From NCBI RefSeq assembly GCF_900156335.1, contig NZ_FTMZ01000018.1, positions 33,633-97,632 on the forward strand: DNA of 64,000 bases, written 5' to 3'. Shown here in pieces: positions 1 through 9,347 of this stretch. This DNA is from Sphaerotilus natans (lineage in GTDB: Bacteria; Pseudomonadota; Gammaproteobacteria; Burkholderiales; Burkholderiaceae_C). The notes under the pieces were generated by a model. The model made no database searches. It was not told where the DNA came from and saw only the letters and a list, made by a program, of their open reading frames with translations. How positions within the stretch are numbered: the first letter of the stretch is position 1; each line of letters starts with the position of its first letter. The translations under genes and the position numbers were made by a program.

Positions 1-1271
1 AAGAGGTGGCGGTCGAGCTTCTGCTCCTGCGCGTCCTGCACCAGCACCTGCGAGGCCTGGCTGATGCCGGCCAGCAGCTTGTGGGTCGACTGGGTCGCGT
101 AGACCATCGCCTGCTTCGGACGCGGGCGGTTCTTGCCCATCGCGTGGTAGCTGCCGTAGAACTTGTGGAAGGCGGCGTGCGGCAGCCAGGCCTCGTCGAA
201 GTGCAGCGTGTCGATCCAGCCGTCCATCATCTGCTTGATGGTCTCGGTGTTGTAGAGCACGCCGTCATAGGTGCTCTGCGTCAGCGTCATGATGCGCGGC
301 TTGATGCCGGTGGTGTCGACGCCGGCCAGCAGCGGGTTCTTCGCGATCTTGGCCTCGATGGCCTCGCGGGTGAACTCGGTCTGCGGGATCGGGCCGATGA
401 TGCCGAAGTGGTTGCGCGTCGGCGTCATGAACACCGGAATCGCGCCGGTCATGATGATCGAGTGCAGGATCGACTTGTGGCAGTTGCGGTCCACCACCAC
501 CACGTCGCCCGGCGCCACCGTGTGGTGCCAGACCATCTTGTTGGAGGTCGAGGTGCCGTTGGTGACGAAGAAGCAGTGGTCGGCGTTGAAGATGCGCGCG
601 GCGTTGCGCTCGCTCTGCGCCACCGGGCCGGTGTGGTCGAGCAGCTGGCCGAGTTCCTCGACCGCATTGCAGACGTCGGCGCGCAGCATGTTCTCGCCGA
701 AGAACTGGTGGAACATCTGGCCCACCGGGCTCTTCAGGAAGGCCACGCCGCCGGAGTGGCCCGGGCAGTGCCAGCTGTAGGAGCCGTCGCGCGCGTACTC
801 CATCAGCTGCTTGAAGAACGGCGGCGCCAGGCCGTCGAGATAGGTGCGCGCCTCGCGGATGATGTGACGCGCCACGAACTCCGGCGTGTCCTCGAACATG
901 TGGATGAAGCCGTGCAGCTCGCGCAGGATGTCGTTCGGGATGTGCTGGCTGGTGCGCGTCTCGCCGTAGATGTAGATCGGGATGTCCGGGTTGCGGAAGC
1001 GGATCTCCTCGATGAATTTCCGCAGGTTCAGCACCGCCGGATCCAGCTCGGGGCCGGGCGTGAACTCCTCGTCGTCGATCGACAGGATGAAGGCCGAGGC
1101 GCGGCTCTGCTGCTGCGCGAACTGGCTCAGGTCGCCGTAGCTGGTCACGCCCAGCACCTCGAAACCCTCTTTCTCGATCGCCTGCGCCAGCGCGCGGATG
1201 CCGAGGCCGGAGGTGTTCTCCGAGCGGAAGTCCTCGTCGATGATGACGATCGGGAAATGGAAGCGCTGCAT
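1..1271 (-). CDS. Orn/Lys/Arg decarboxylase, 5' part (C-terminus beyond the window)
   Basis: This is a PLP-dependent basic amino acid decarboxylase of the large fold-type I family, which converts arginine, lysine or ornithine to the amine and CO2. The reading frame opens at an ATG and runs off the left edge after about 423 codons; the family is usually about 750 residues. The N-terminal wing domain starts MQRFHFPIVIIDEDF. The catalytic domain shows FVTNGTSTSNKMVWHH, VVVDRNCHKS and STHKLLAG, whose lysine (about residue 398) should hold PLP. Substrate cannot be decided without the C-terminal part. An agmatinase-like gene near 59 kb would make arginine plausible, but that is inference. Confidence 0.93.
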   Translation of the reverse strand, partial: MQRFHFPIVIIDEDFRSENTSGLGIRALAQAIEKEGFEVLGVTSYGDLSQFAQQQSRASAFILSIDDEEFTPGPELDPAVLNLRKFIEEIRFRNPDIPIYIYGETRTSQHIPNDILRELHGFIHMFEDTPEFVARHIIREARTYLDGLAPPFFKQLMEYARDGSYSWHCPGHSGGVAFLKSPVGQMFHQFFGENMLRADVCNAVEELGQLLDHTGPVAQSERNAARIFNADHCFFVTNGTSTSNKMVWHHTVAPGDVVVVDRNCHKSILHSIIMTGAIPVFMTPTRNHFGIIGPIPQTEFTREAIEAKIAKNPLLAGVDTTGIKPRIMTLTQSTYDGVLYNTETIKQMMDGWIDTLHFDEAWLPHAAFHKFYGSYHAMGKNRPRPKQAMVYATQSTHKLLAGISQASQVLVQDAQEQKLDRHL

Positions 1272-1499
1272 GGCGGAAGGGTCTCCGAAGACCAGGGGGC
1301 GGTGGAACAGGAAAAAGCGAAGGGCGAAGTGTAGGGCCAGCGCGTGACGCGACGACGATGGACGAGGCCTGCGGTGGGATGTGCCTCGCGCAGGGTGCGT
1401 CACCCCGGCTCATGTGTTCCTGGACACGAACACGACACAGGCACCGGCAGGGGTCTGGTTCGCTCAGACACAGATCCTTCTACACCCACTGAGAGAACA

Positions 1500-1529
1500 A
1501 TTATCCGTATGGGGTTGCCAATCCATCAA
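1500..1529 (-). promoter_or_regulatory. Candidate sigma-70 promoter for the decarboxylase
   Basis: Read on the minus strand, TTGATG (1529-1524) and GATAAT (1505-1500) are separated by 18 bases, a fair match to -35 and -10 elements in an otherwise GC-rich genome. It would leave a leader of about 220 bases before the decarboxylase ATG at 1271. The rest of the 1272-1696 gap shows no gene, RNA or repeat that I recognise. Confidence 0.3.
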
Positions 1530-1696
1530 GTCATTTGAGACTTTCTGGATGCCAATTAGCTTTCTAGACTGCTTGCCATGGCATCAATCACCCTGGAACA
1601 AGCAGGCCTGCAGTCCATGTGCAAAGTGAGTCATGGCGTGGGAAGCGCAGCACCGACCCATGCATCCGATGCGTCCGGTCATGAGGCACTGTGGCC

Positions 1697-2842
1697 ATGA
1701 GCGGCGCAAACGGGCTACGCATCGCCATGGCATCTCTGACGCTGTCTCTCGCGGGGCCTTCCCTGGCACAGAGCGCTGAGTCGAGTCTTCGGATCACACA
1801 CCATGGCTCGCAAGAGGCGGTGCGTGGCGCGGCGAACCACTTCTCAGGTGTCGTGCAGGTCGAGCTGCGGTTTGCCAGCGAGTTCCCCGCTCGCGTCAGT
1901 GGCGGCCTGGTCAGTTTCGAGCCTGGTGCCCGCACGGTCTGGCACACCCACCCGCTTGGGCAGACGCTGTTCGTCACCCGTGGCCTTGGGCTCGTGCAGC
2001 GATGGGGCGGTTCCGTCCAGGAGATGCGTCCGGGCGATGTCGTCTGGATTCCGGCTGGCGTGAAGCACTGGCACGGTGCCTCGCACGCGAGTGCCATGAG
2101 CCACCTGGCGATCGCAGAACAACTCGACGGCAAGACCGTCGACTGGCTGGAACCGGTCGCCGATGCGGTGCCCGCCCAGGTGGCGGCGCCTGGCGCCATC
2201 GATGCGCTGACCGCCAAGCAGCAGGCCATCGCGGCTGTCGCTGCGTTCGCGGCCATGAGCGACATGCCCCGGCTGAACGCCGCGCTCAACCAGGGGCTGG
2301 ATGCTGGACTGAGCATCGGCGAAGCCAAGGAGATCCTGGTGCAGCTCTACGCGTATGTCGGCTTTCCGAAGAGCCTCAATGCGCTGGGTGAGCTGCTGAA
2401 GGTCACGCAAGGCCGCCAGCAGCGCGGCATCCACGATGCCGCTGGCCGCGAACCCGTGCGTCCCATCCCGGTAGGTGAGGAGCTGTTGGCTGTGGGCGCG
2501 CTCAACCAGGCGCGCATCGCCGGGGGAGCCGTCAAGAACGCGGTGACGGACTTTGCGCCGCTCATCAACCAGTACCTGCAGGCGCACCTGTTCGGCGCCA
2601 TCTTCGAGCGCGACAACCTCGACTGGGCCAGTCGTGAGCTGGCGACCGTCGGCGCGCTGGCCGCCACGCCGGGCGTCGAGGCCCAGTTGCGTTCGCACCT
2701 GCGGGCCAGCCTGCGGGTGGGCTTGACCGCGGCGCAGCTGCGGCAGTTGACGCAGGTGCTGGCCGAACGCGTGGATCCGGCGGCGGCCGGGCGCGCGGAA
2801 GCGGCACTGAACCAGGCGCTCGCAGCCGCGACCGGAGGATGA
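1697..2842 (+). CDS. Exported cupin / carboxymuconolactone decarboxylase fusion
   Basis: The 381-residue product begins with a Sec signal peptide that should be cut near the AQS site around residue 26. A cupin domain follows, with metal-ligand-type histidines in WHTHPLG and KHWHG. Two alpha-helical carboxymuconolactone decarboxylase-like segments fill the second half, around EAKEILVQLYAYVGFP and WASRELATVGALAA. The AhpD-type CxxC pair is absent, so thiol peroxidase-reductase activity is not supported. The ATG at 1697 has GAGG about ten bases upstream; a GTG at 1691 is also possible. The stop overlaps the next start in ATGA, so the genes are translationally coupled. Substrate unknown. Confidence 0.85.
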   Translation: MSGANGLRIAMASLTLSLAGPSLAQSAESSLRITHHGSQEAVRGAANHFSGVVQVELRFASEFPARVSGGLVSFEPGARTVWHTHPLGQTLFVTRGLGLVQRWGGSVQEMRPGDVVWIPAGVKHWHGASHASAMSHLAIAEQLDGKTVDWLEPVADAVPAQVAAPGAIDALTAKQQAIAAVAAFAAMSDMPRLNAALNQGLDAGLSIGEAKEILVQLYAYVGFPKSLNALGELLKVTQGRQQRGIHDAAGREPVRPIPVGEELLAVGALNQARIAGGAVKNAVTDFAPLINQYLQAHLFGAIFERDNLDWASRELATVGALAATPGVEAQLRSHLRASLRVGLTAAQLRQLTQVLAERVDPAAAGRAEAALNQALAAATGG

Positions 2843-3921
2843 CCATGACCCTGAACCACAAGACCTTGCTGGCGATGCTGGCGCTGGGTGCGCTCTCCGC
2901 CTGCTCGACTCCGTGCGGCCACCTGTCCGACGGGCCCTTGCAGATCGCGAAACAAGGCAGTTTCGCGGTGGGCGGGACGGTGCTGACCACGCCCGGCGTC
3001 TACGACAACAACCGCCCCAGCGCCCAGGGTCAGACCTTTCACGGCGACCACATCTACGCCTTCTATCAGGTGCCAGCGCAGCCGCGGGCGCTGCCCATCG
3101 TCATGCTGCACGGCGCCTTCCAGTCGGCCCGCACCTGGGAGACCACCTTTGACGGCCGCGAAGGCTTCCAGACCCTGTTCCTGCGCCGCGGCTACCCGGT
3201 CTACCTGGTCGATCAGCCGCGCCGCGGACGGGCGGGCAACAGCACGGTCGCGGGCACGATCGAGCCGGCACCCAACGACCAGCTCTTCTTCGACCAGTTC
3301 CGCCTGGGCAAGTGGCCCGCCTATTTCGACAATGTCCAGTTCGACCGCCAGCCCGAGACCTTGAACCAGGCCTTCCGCTCGTTGACGCCCAACACCGGGC
3401 CGTTCGATGCGGGCGTGATCTCGGACGCCATGGCGGCGCTGTTCGACAAGACCGGCCCCGGCATCCTGTTCACGCACTCGCAGGCCGGCGGCCCGGGGTG
3501 GCTGACGGCCATCAAGAGCGACAAGGTCCAGGCCATCGTCGCGCTGGAGCCCGGCAGCGGCTTCATCTTCCCCACGGGAGAACTGCCGCCCGAGCTGCCA
3601 AGCGCGGCCGGCACGCTGAAGGCCGAGGCGGTGCCGCTGGCGGACTTCGAGAAGCTCACCCGCATACCCATCGTCCTCTACTACGGCGACAACTTCCCGA
3701 CCGAGCCAACCGCAGAGCGCGGGCAGGACAACTGGCGGGTGCGCCTGCAGATGGCGCGGCTGTGGGTGGCCGCCATCAACCGCCACGGCGGCGACGCCCG
3801 GCTGGTGCATTTGCCGGAGATCGGCATCCGCGGCAACACCCACTTCCTGATGTCCGACCTGAACAACGTCGCCATCGCCAACCTCGTGTCCGCCTTTCTC
3901 GCCGAAAAGAAGCTGGACTGA
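2839..3921 (+). CDS. Alpha/beta-hydrolase lipoprotein (esterase-like)
   Basis: The 360-residue protein starts with a lipoprotein signal ending in the lipobox LSAC (Cys about residue 22), so it is probably anchored to a membrane outside the cytoplasm. The body is an alpha/beta hydrolase: an HGAFQSARTWE oxyanion-type loop, the nucleophile elbow THSQAGGPG and a late histidine in GNTHFLMSD. It overlaps the upstream cupin gene by 4 bases and the downstream esterase start by one base (TGATG), so this is an operon. It probably cleaves an ester or lactone; the substrate cannot be read from the sequence. Confidence 0.85.
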   Translation: MTMTLNHKTLLAMLALGALSACSTPCGHLSDGPLQIAKQGSFAVGGTVLTTPGVYDNNRPSAQGQTFHGDHIYAFYQVPAQPRALPIVMLHGAFQSARTWETTFDGREGFQTLFLRRGYPVYLVDQPRRGRAGNSTVAGTIEPAPNDQLFFDQFRLGKWPAYFDNVQFDRQPETLNQAFRSLTPNTGPFDAGVISDAMAALFDKTGPGILFTHSQAGGPGWLTAIKSDKVQAIVALEPGSGFIFPTGELPPELPSAAGTLKAEAVPLADFEKLTRIPIVLYYGDNFPTEPTAERGQDNWRVRLQMARLWVAAINRHGGDARLVHLPEIGIRGNTHFLMSDLNNVAIANLVSAFLAEKKLD

Positions 3922-5609
3922 TGCCCACCCCTTTCAAGCCACCGACCATGCGTACGCACACCTCCCCATCCGCCCGCAGCGGCCCGAAGACGACCACGGC
4001 CGCACTGGCCCTCTCTGCCGCCTTGCTGACCGGCGGCTGGCTGCCTGCCAGCGCCCAGGCTGCGGATCCCTTGGTTCGCACCTCGAGCGGCCCGGTGCAG
4101 GGCCTCGTCGATGACGGCGTGCTGACCTTCCGCGGCATTCCCTATGCGACGGCGCCCCGCTTCATGCCGCCGATCGAGCCGGCCGCCTGGTCGACACCGC
4201 TGGCCGCCACCCAGTACGGCCCGATCTGCCTGCAATCCGGGCAGAACCCCTTCCCGGGCCAGGCGCCGAAGTTGCCGCAGAGCGATGACTGCCAGAACCT
4301 CAACGTCTGGGCGCCTGCCGGCAAGACCGCCAAGAAGCGTGCGGTGATGGTCTGGCTGCACGGCGGGGGCTTTTCCGCAGGCTCGTCGATGGAGGCCATC
4401 AGCTACGAAGGCAAGAACCTCAGCAAGACCGGCGACGTGGTCGTGGTGTCGGTCAACCACCGGCTCAATGCCCTCGGGCACCTCGACCTGTCGGCCTATG
4501 GTGACGCCTACAAGTACTCCGCCAACCTGGGCGTGATGGACCTGGTGGCGTCGCTGCAATGGGTCCGGCGCAACATCGGCCAGTTCGGCGGGGACCCGGC
4601 CAATGTCACGGTCTTCGGCGAGTCGGGCGGCGGCGCCAAGGTGCTCACGCTGATGGCCACCCCGGCGGCCCGCGGCCTGTTCCAGAAGGCCATCGTGCAA
4701 AGCGGTGCGGTCGAGCAGATGGGCATGAACCTGACCGCGCCCGCCACCGGCCGCCGCGTGGCCGAACTCACGCTGCAGCAGCTCGACATCGCCCCCGGCG
4801 ACGTGGCGCGCCTGCAGGCCGTGCCTTACCCGCAGCTGGTGGAGGCCACGCGCAAGGCGCTCAAGCAGACGGCCGAAGAGCGGAAGCTGCCGGCGGTGCT
4901 GGGTTCGGGCTACGGCCTGGACTGGACGCCCACCATGGACGGCGACTACATCCCGGTGCAGCCCGCGGGCCAGACCTTCGCGGCGCAGTCCCAGTCCATT
5001 CCGCTGCTGATCGGCACCAACCTCAACGAGTGGACCACCATCGGCAACCTGCTGAACCGGGACCAGATCCGCGCGGACAACAAGAACACCTGGTCGGCTG
5101 AGCAGGTGGCCGCCAAGCTGAAGGAACGCTTTGGTGACCAAGCCGATGCGGTCACCCAGGCCTTCTTGCGTGCCTATCCCGACAAGAAGCCAGCGGATGC
5201 GCTGTTCGTGGACACCTTCCTGCGCGTGCCGGCCCTGAAGACCGCGGGCCTCAAGGCCGATCAGCACGGCGCGCCGGTCTACACCTATGTCTTCAGCTGG
5301 GAGACCCCGGCCCTCGGCGGTGTGGGCATGGCCTACCACACGGCCGAGATCCCCTTCGTGTTCAACAACATCGCCATCACCGGGGCGCTGACCGGCAACG
5401 GCCCCGAGGCCCACACGCTGGCGCAACGCATGAGCGGCGCCTGGGTGCGCTTCGCCAAGACCGGCAACCCCAACGGGCCGGGCCTGCCGACGTGGACGCC
5501 CTACACCCGCGCCAGCGGGGCGACGATGGTGTTCGACAACACCGTGCAGGTGCGCCATCACCATGACCGCGAATTGTTGAAGCTGCTGGCCCCCGAGCCG
5601 GCGCACTGA
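3921..5609 (+). CDS. Exported type B carboxylesterase
   Basis: This is a 562-residue carboxylesterase/lipase type B enzyme. It has a long N-terminal signal ending around PASAQA. The family landmarks are present: the oxyanion loop WLHGGGFSAG, the nucleophile motif FGESGGG, and the histidine region GMAYHTAEIPFVF. The start shares a base with the preceding stop (TGATG), which argues for translational coupling; an internal ATG at 3948 is an alternative start. It should hydrolyse carboxylic esters in the periplasm or outside the cell. Confidence 0.92.
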   Translation: MPTPFKPPTMRTHTSPSARSGPKTTTAALALSAALLTGGWLPASAQAADPLVRTSSGPVQGLVDDGVLTFRGIPYATAPRFMPPIEPAAWSTPLAATQYGPICLQSGQNPFPGQAPKLPQSDDCQNLNVWAPAGKTAKKRAVMVWLHGGGFSAGSSMEAISYEGKNLSKTGDVVVVSVNHRLNALGHLDLSAYGDAYKYSANLGVMDLVASLQWVRRNIGQFGGDPANVTVFGESGGGAKVLTLMATPAARGLFQKAIVQSGAVEQMGMNLTAPATGRRVAELTLQQLDIAPGDVARLQAVPYPQLVEATRKALKQTAEERKLPAVLGSGYGLDWTPTMDGDYIPVQPAGQTFAAQSQSIPLLIGTNLNEWTTIGNLLNRDQIRADNKNTWSAEQVAAKLKERFGDQADAVTQAFLRAYPDKKPADALFVDTFLRVPALKTAGLKADQHGAPVYTYVFSWETPALGGVGMAYHTAEIPFVFNNIAITGALTGNGPEAHTLAQRMSGAWVRFAKTGNPNGPGLPTWTPYTRASGATMVFDNTVQVRHHHDRELLKLLAPEPAH

Positions 5610-5626
5610 CGACACGAGGCCACGCC

Positions 5627-6730
5627 ATGCACCACACCGATCCAACCCCGAAGCGCCGCGAGTTCCTCGAAAGCTGCGCCGGTCTCATGTCCCTCGCTTC
5701 CCTGGCCGTTGCAGGAGGTTCCCTGATGTCCACGTCCGCTGTCGCAGCCGACCCCAAGCAGAACCCGTTCACGCTGGTCTACGAGGGCGCGATTGCGAAG
5801 AACGAGCCGGGCCAGGTCCACATCCACCCGGTCCAGTACGAGCTCAACGGCCTGAAGATCGCCGCCAACGTCTACACCCCCCCGAACTACGATGCGGGCA
5901 GGACGTACGCCGCCATCGTGGTGGCGCACCCCAACGGTGGCGTGAAGGAGCAGACCGCGGGCCTGCATGCGCAGCGCCTGGCCGGACTGGGCTACGTCAC
6001 CATCGCGATGGACGCCGCCTACCAGGGCGGCAGCGGTGGCGAGCCGCGCAGCACGGACAAGCCGCAGTTCCGCATCGAGGACATCCATGGCGCGGCGGAC
6101 TTCATCACCCGCTACCCCGGTGTCGATGCCACGCGCCTGGGCCTGCTGGGCATCTGCGGCGGCGGTGGTTACTCGTTGGCCGCAGCCAAGACCGACCGGC
6201 GCTTCAAGGCCGTGGCGACGCTGAGCATGTTCAATTCCGGGCGCGTGCGCCGCAACGGCTTTGCCGACTCGCAACGCCAGACCCTCGAGCAGCGCCTGAA
6301 GGACGCGTCGGACGCCCGCGCGCAGGAAAAGGCGGGTGGCCCCATCCGGTATTCAGGCGATGCGAACATGACCGACGCGCAGATCGCCGCGCTGCCCTTC
6401 GAGATGTACCGGCAGGGCTACCACTACTACTGGCGCACGCACGCCCATCCGGGCTCGACCTTCCGCTACACCACCAGCAGCCTGCTGGACCTGATGCGCT
6501 GGGATGCCACCGACCAGATCGAGCTGATCACGCAGCCCCTGCTGATGATTGCAGGCAGCAAGGCCGACAGCCTCTACATGACCGAGGAGGCTTTCGCCAA
6601 GGCCACCGGCACGCAGGACAAGGAGCTGTTCAAGATCGAGGGCGCGACACACATCGAGACCTACTGGGTCCCGGAGTATGTGGACGCCACAATCGGAAAG
6701 CTTGGGCCGTTCTTCGCTCGCACGCTGTGA
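5627..6730 (+). CDS. Tat-exported dienelactone hydrolase-like protein
   Basis: The 367-residue product has a twin-arginine signal: RREFLESCAG followed by a hydrophobic stretch and an SAVAA cleavage region. The mature part is an alpha/beta hydrolase whose nucleophile elbow LGICGGGGYS carries a cysteine where dienelactone hydrolases have theirs. A histidine in EGATHIETYW fits the triad. It lies 17 bases after the carboxylesterase and closes the four-gene cassette. Each enzyme carries an export signal, one of them a lipoprotein signal and this one Tat. Likely acts on lactones or esters. Confidence 0.87.
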   Translation: MHHTDPTPKRREFLESCAGLMSLASLAVAGGSLMSTSAVAADPKQNPFTLVYEGAIAKNEPGQVHIHPVQYELNGLKIAANVYTPPNYDAGRTYAAIVVAHPNGGVKEQTAGLHAQRLAGLGYVTIAMDAAYQGGSGGEPRSTDKPQFRIEDIHGAADFITRYPGVDATRLGLLGICGGGGYSLAAAKTDRRFKAVATLSMFNSGRVRRNGFADSQRQTLEQRLKDASDARAQEKAGGPIRYSGDANMTDAQIAALPFEMYRQGYHYYWRTHAHPGSTFRYTTSSLLDLMRWDATDQIELITQPLLMIAGSKADSLYMTEEAFAKATGTQDKELFKIEGATHIETYWVPEYVDATIGKLGPFFARTL

Positions 6731-6739
6731 TCGTTCGAT

Positions 6740-6856
6740 TAGGGTCTGACTTGTCGAAGCGGATGGTGGCGACAGCGCGGAAATCCTTGAGGCGGTGATG
6801 CAGCGCTCGACGACGTTGCGGCCCTTGTAGGCCTGTAGGCCACCTCGGCGCTCCCG
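6740..6856 (-). pseudogene. IS5-family transposase remnant (C-terminal scrap)
   Basis: On the minus strand two frames give adjoining pieces of an IS5-family (IS427-type) transposase C-terminus: AYKGRNVVERC in one frame and HRLKDFRAVATIRFDK in the next. A frameshift separates them and nothing else of the element remains. It lies between the exported-hydrolase cassette and def, so it may mark one edge of an old insertion. Exact ends are uncertain. Confidence 0.7.
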
Positions 6857-6865
6857 GCCCGCCGG

Positions 6866-7408
6866 TCAGTCGTCGTCGGCCGCGTCCAGGCCGGGAAACA
6901 GCACCTCGGTGTAGCCGAAGCGGCTGAAGTCGCGCACCCGCATCGGATAGAGCGTGCCGATCAGGTGGTCGCATTCGTGCTGCACCACCCGGGCATGAAA
7001 GCCCTCGGCGATGCGGTCGATCGGCTGGCCACGCTCGTCGCGGCCGGTGTAGCGGATGCGTGACCAGCGCGGCACCACGCCGCGCAGACCCGGCACCGAC
7101 AGGCAGCCCTCCCACCCCTCCTCTTCCTCGTCCGACAGCGGCTCGATCACCGGATTGATCAGCACGGTAGCCGGCACGACCGGAGCCTGCGGATAACGCC
7201 GGCTGGCACCGAAGCCGAAGATCACCAGCGCCAGGTCGACGCCGATCTGCGGCGCAGCCAGGCCCGCGCCTTGCACGGCCTGCATGGTCTCGACCATGTC
7301 GGCGATCAGCGCGTGCAGCTCGGAGGTGCCGAACTCGGCCTCGGTGACCGGTCGGGCCGGCTTCAGCAGTCGGGCATCGCCCATCTTCAGGATTTCGCGT
7401 CGGGTCAT
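6866..7408 (-). CDS. def: Peptide deformylase
   Basis: Peptide deformylase removes the formyl group from nascent N-termini. All three metalloenzyme motifs are intact in the 180-residue product: GAGLAAPQ at about 47-54, EGCLS at 100-104 (Cys102 metal ligand) and HECDH at 144-148. The start [10 protein letters not shown] is preferred because it matches the family N-terminus; upstream in-frame starts would add 44 unlikely residues. It stands alone, without the fmt partner often found beside it, so it may be a second def copy in this genome. Confidence 0.95.
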   Translation of the reverse strand: MTRREILKMGDARLLKPARPVTEAEFGTSELHALIADMVETMQAVQGAGLAAPQIGVDLALVIFGFGASRRYPQAPVVPATVLINPVIEPLSDEEEEGWEGCLSVPGLRGVVPRWSRIRYTGRDERGQPIDRIAEGFHARVVQHECDHLIGTLYPMRVRDFSRFGYTEVLFPGLDAADDD

Positions 7409-7538
7409 GGCCACCATCATCCAGGTACGGTCAGGAACGCGAATTCTTGCGCACGAGATCGCATCGCGACAGACCGATACCCCATGTCTGGTCGGCGTTC
7501 CGATTGGAAGACTCCGACGGCCATTACCATTCGTTACC

Positions 7539-8699
7539 ATGAATGCGCTTGCCGATCACATTGCTGTCCGTGAAATCCATTCCGCCTGCGAGGCCAGCAC
7601 GGTCAGCTTCCGCGTCGAGCATGGCCTGCACGGCTGGATGAGGCTGCAGTCGCGCTGGCAGGCCATGCTGAGCGCGGGCCCGGATGCGGACTGCGTCTTC
7701 CGGCAGCCGATCTGGCACGGGGCGCGTCTGCGCCACCTCTGCAGTGATCCGGACGAGCTGTTCTTCGTCTGCGCCGAGCGGCAGGGTCGTCTGCTGGCGG
7801 TTCTGCCGCTGGCGCTGTCGGAGAAAGCCGTCGGACGCATGACCGCCATCCGGGAGCTGCGCACCCCGGTGCATGCGCATCAGCTGCTCTGCGACATCGC
7901 GCTGGCACCGGATCAGGACATCCATCGCCTCTGGCCCCAGATGCAGGCCTGGCTGCAGGGACCCGGCGCCCGCCACCTGCCCTCCTGGGATCTGCTGCGC
8001 ATCGACGGCGTGCCCGGTGCCAGTGCGCTGGACCAGGCGCTGTGCGCCCAGGCCGGAGCACATCAGCGCACGCAGCTGCTGCGCCACAGCGCCTGGCTGG
8101 ACTGCAGCGGCACGGTCGATCAGGCGCTTGCGCGGGTGTCGCGCAGCCATCACGGCAATGTGCGGCGCCTCCAGCGCCGAGCGATGTCGCGGGGGGCACT
8201 GCGCTTCGAGGTGGTGAGCGATCCGGCGGCGCTGCCTCAGGCGCTGTCGCATTTCCTTCAGGTCGAGTCTTCGGGCTGGAAGGGCGAGCGCGGCACCGCG
8301 ATCGCCGCCTGCGAGGGTCTGAGCGGCTTCTACCGAACGCTGGCCGAGCAGTTCGCCCGCCATCGCTGCTGCCGCATCCATCTGCTGTGGCTGGACGACC
8401 GGGTGATCGCGGCGCAGTTCGTGCTGCTGGGGGCGCGCACGATGAATCTGGTCAAGATCGCCTATCTCGAGGAGGAGTCAGACATCGCACCGGGCCATCT
8501 GATCATGCGCGAGGCGATCGAGGCCGCCTGTGCCGACCCGGGCATCGACCGGCTCAGCTTTGTCTCGAGCCCCTCCTGGGCGCATCTGTGGAAGCCGCTG
8601 CAGGAGCCGGTCCGCCAGCACCTGATCTTCCGTGACAGCCTGCGAGGCTGGCTGCTGCACCGGCTGCACGCGCATCGCCAGCCCGTTCAGGCCGGCTGA
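7539..8699 (+). CDS. CelD/FemAB-like GNAT acetyltransferase
   Basis: The 386-residue product resembles the double-GNAT CelD/BcsL/FemAB superfamily. The first half has [24 protein letters not shown]. The second half has [14 protein letters not shown] and a predicted acyl-transfer core with [18 protein letters not shown] and [14 protein letters not shown]. Such proteins often modify polysaccharides or peptidoglycan precursors, but the acceptor here is unknown. The ATG is divergent from def across about 130 bases. The next two genes follow on the same strand with short gaps. Confidence 0.72.
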   Translation: MNALADHIAVREIHSACEASTVSFRVEHGLHGWMRLQSRWQAMLSAGPDADCVFRQPIWHGARLRHLCSDPDELFFVCAERQGRLLAVLPLALSEKAVGRMTAIRELRTPVHAHQLLCDIALAPDQDIHRLWPQMQAWLQGPGARHLPSWDLLRIDGVPGASALDQALCAQAGAHQRTQLLRHSAWLDCSGTVDQALARVSRSHHGNVRRLQRRAMSRGALRFEVVSDPAALPQALSHFLQVESSGWKGERGTAIAACEGLSGFYRTLAEQFARHRCCRIHLLWLDDRVIAAQFVLLGARTMNLVKIAYLEEESDIAPGHLIMREAIEAACADPGIDRLSFVSSPSWAHLWKPLQEPVRQHLIFRDSLRGWLLHRLHAHRQPVQAG

Positions 8700-8767
8700 A
8701 TGGCGAGCCGGATTCATCCATGCGATGATCCGCCCCCGATGCGATCGCGATTCCTTCCTGCACTGCC

Positions 8768-9346
8768 TTGATCTCCCGCTGGATACACCGCCGCGCCATC
8801 ACCGGCTTCCTGCTGCTGCCCTGGCTGACCCTGGTGCTGGCCCTGGGCGGGCTGGCCGCCGTCGACCTTCTGCTGGGCGATGGCGTGCTGGCGCAGCAAT
8901 GGGCTCAGGAGCCACGTCGCGAACTGCTGCGCCAGCTCGGTCTGGATCTGCTGTGGATCGTCGGCGCACTCTATCTGCTGGGCACGCTGCCCTGGCTGGG
9001 CGGTCTGCTGCTCGGGGCGATGCCCGCAGCGAGTTCCGGCCTGCTGCTGATGCTGATCTGCGGCACCGCAGGGCTCGGTCTCGGGCTGTTCGCCGGGCTG
9101 TCGGCGCTGCAGCCGCAGTCCCTGGTCCTGGGCGGCGTCTGTGCGCTGGCAGGGCTGCTGTACGCGCTGAGCACCCGCCGTGCCCGCGCCCGACCGGCGC
9201 GCCGTCTCCCGGTGTCCGTCTTTCAGGACGATGATTCGGTCGCACCCGCGCCTTCCAGCCGGCCGGCCCGGACGCGGGCCCCGGCGCCCCTGCCTGTCCT
9301 GACCGAGCGCCACGATGCGCCGACCACGCTTCCTGCAGAGCACTGA
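8768..9346 (+). CDS. Small polytopic membrane protein, unknown function
   Basis: The 192-residue product begins at a TTG codon and has about four hydrophobic spans (residues about 11-34, 58-84, 88-112 and 116-135). A basic, proline-rich tail of about 55 residues contains TRRARARPARR and several alanine-proline pairs. I do not recognise a family. It ends one base before the start of the caspase-like gene, so the two are probably cotranscribed and coupled. Confidence 0.6.
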   Translation: MISRWIHRRAITGFLLLPWLTLVLALGGLAAVDLLLGDGVLAQQWAQEPRRELLRQLGLDLLWIVGALYLLGTLPWLGGLLLGAMPAASSGLLLMLICGTAGLGLGLFAGLSALQPQSLVLGGVCALAGLLYALSTRRARARPARRLPVSVFQDDDSVAPAPSSRPARTRAPAPLPVLTERHDAPTTLPAEH

Positions 9347-9347
9347 C

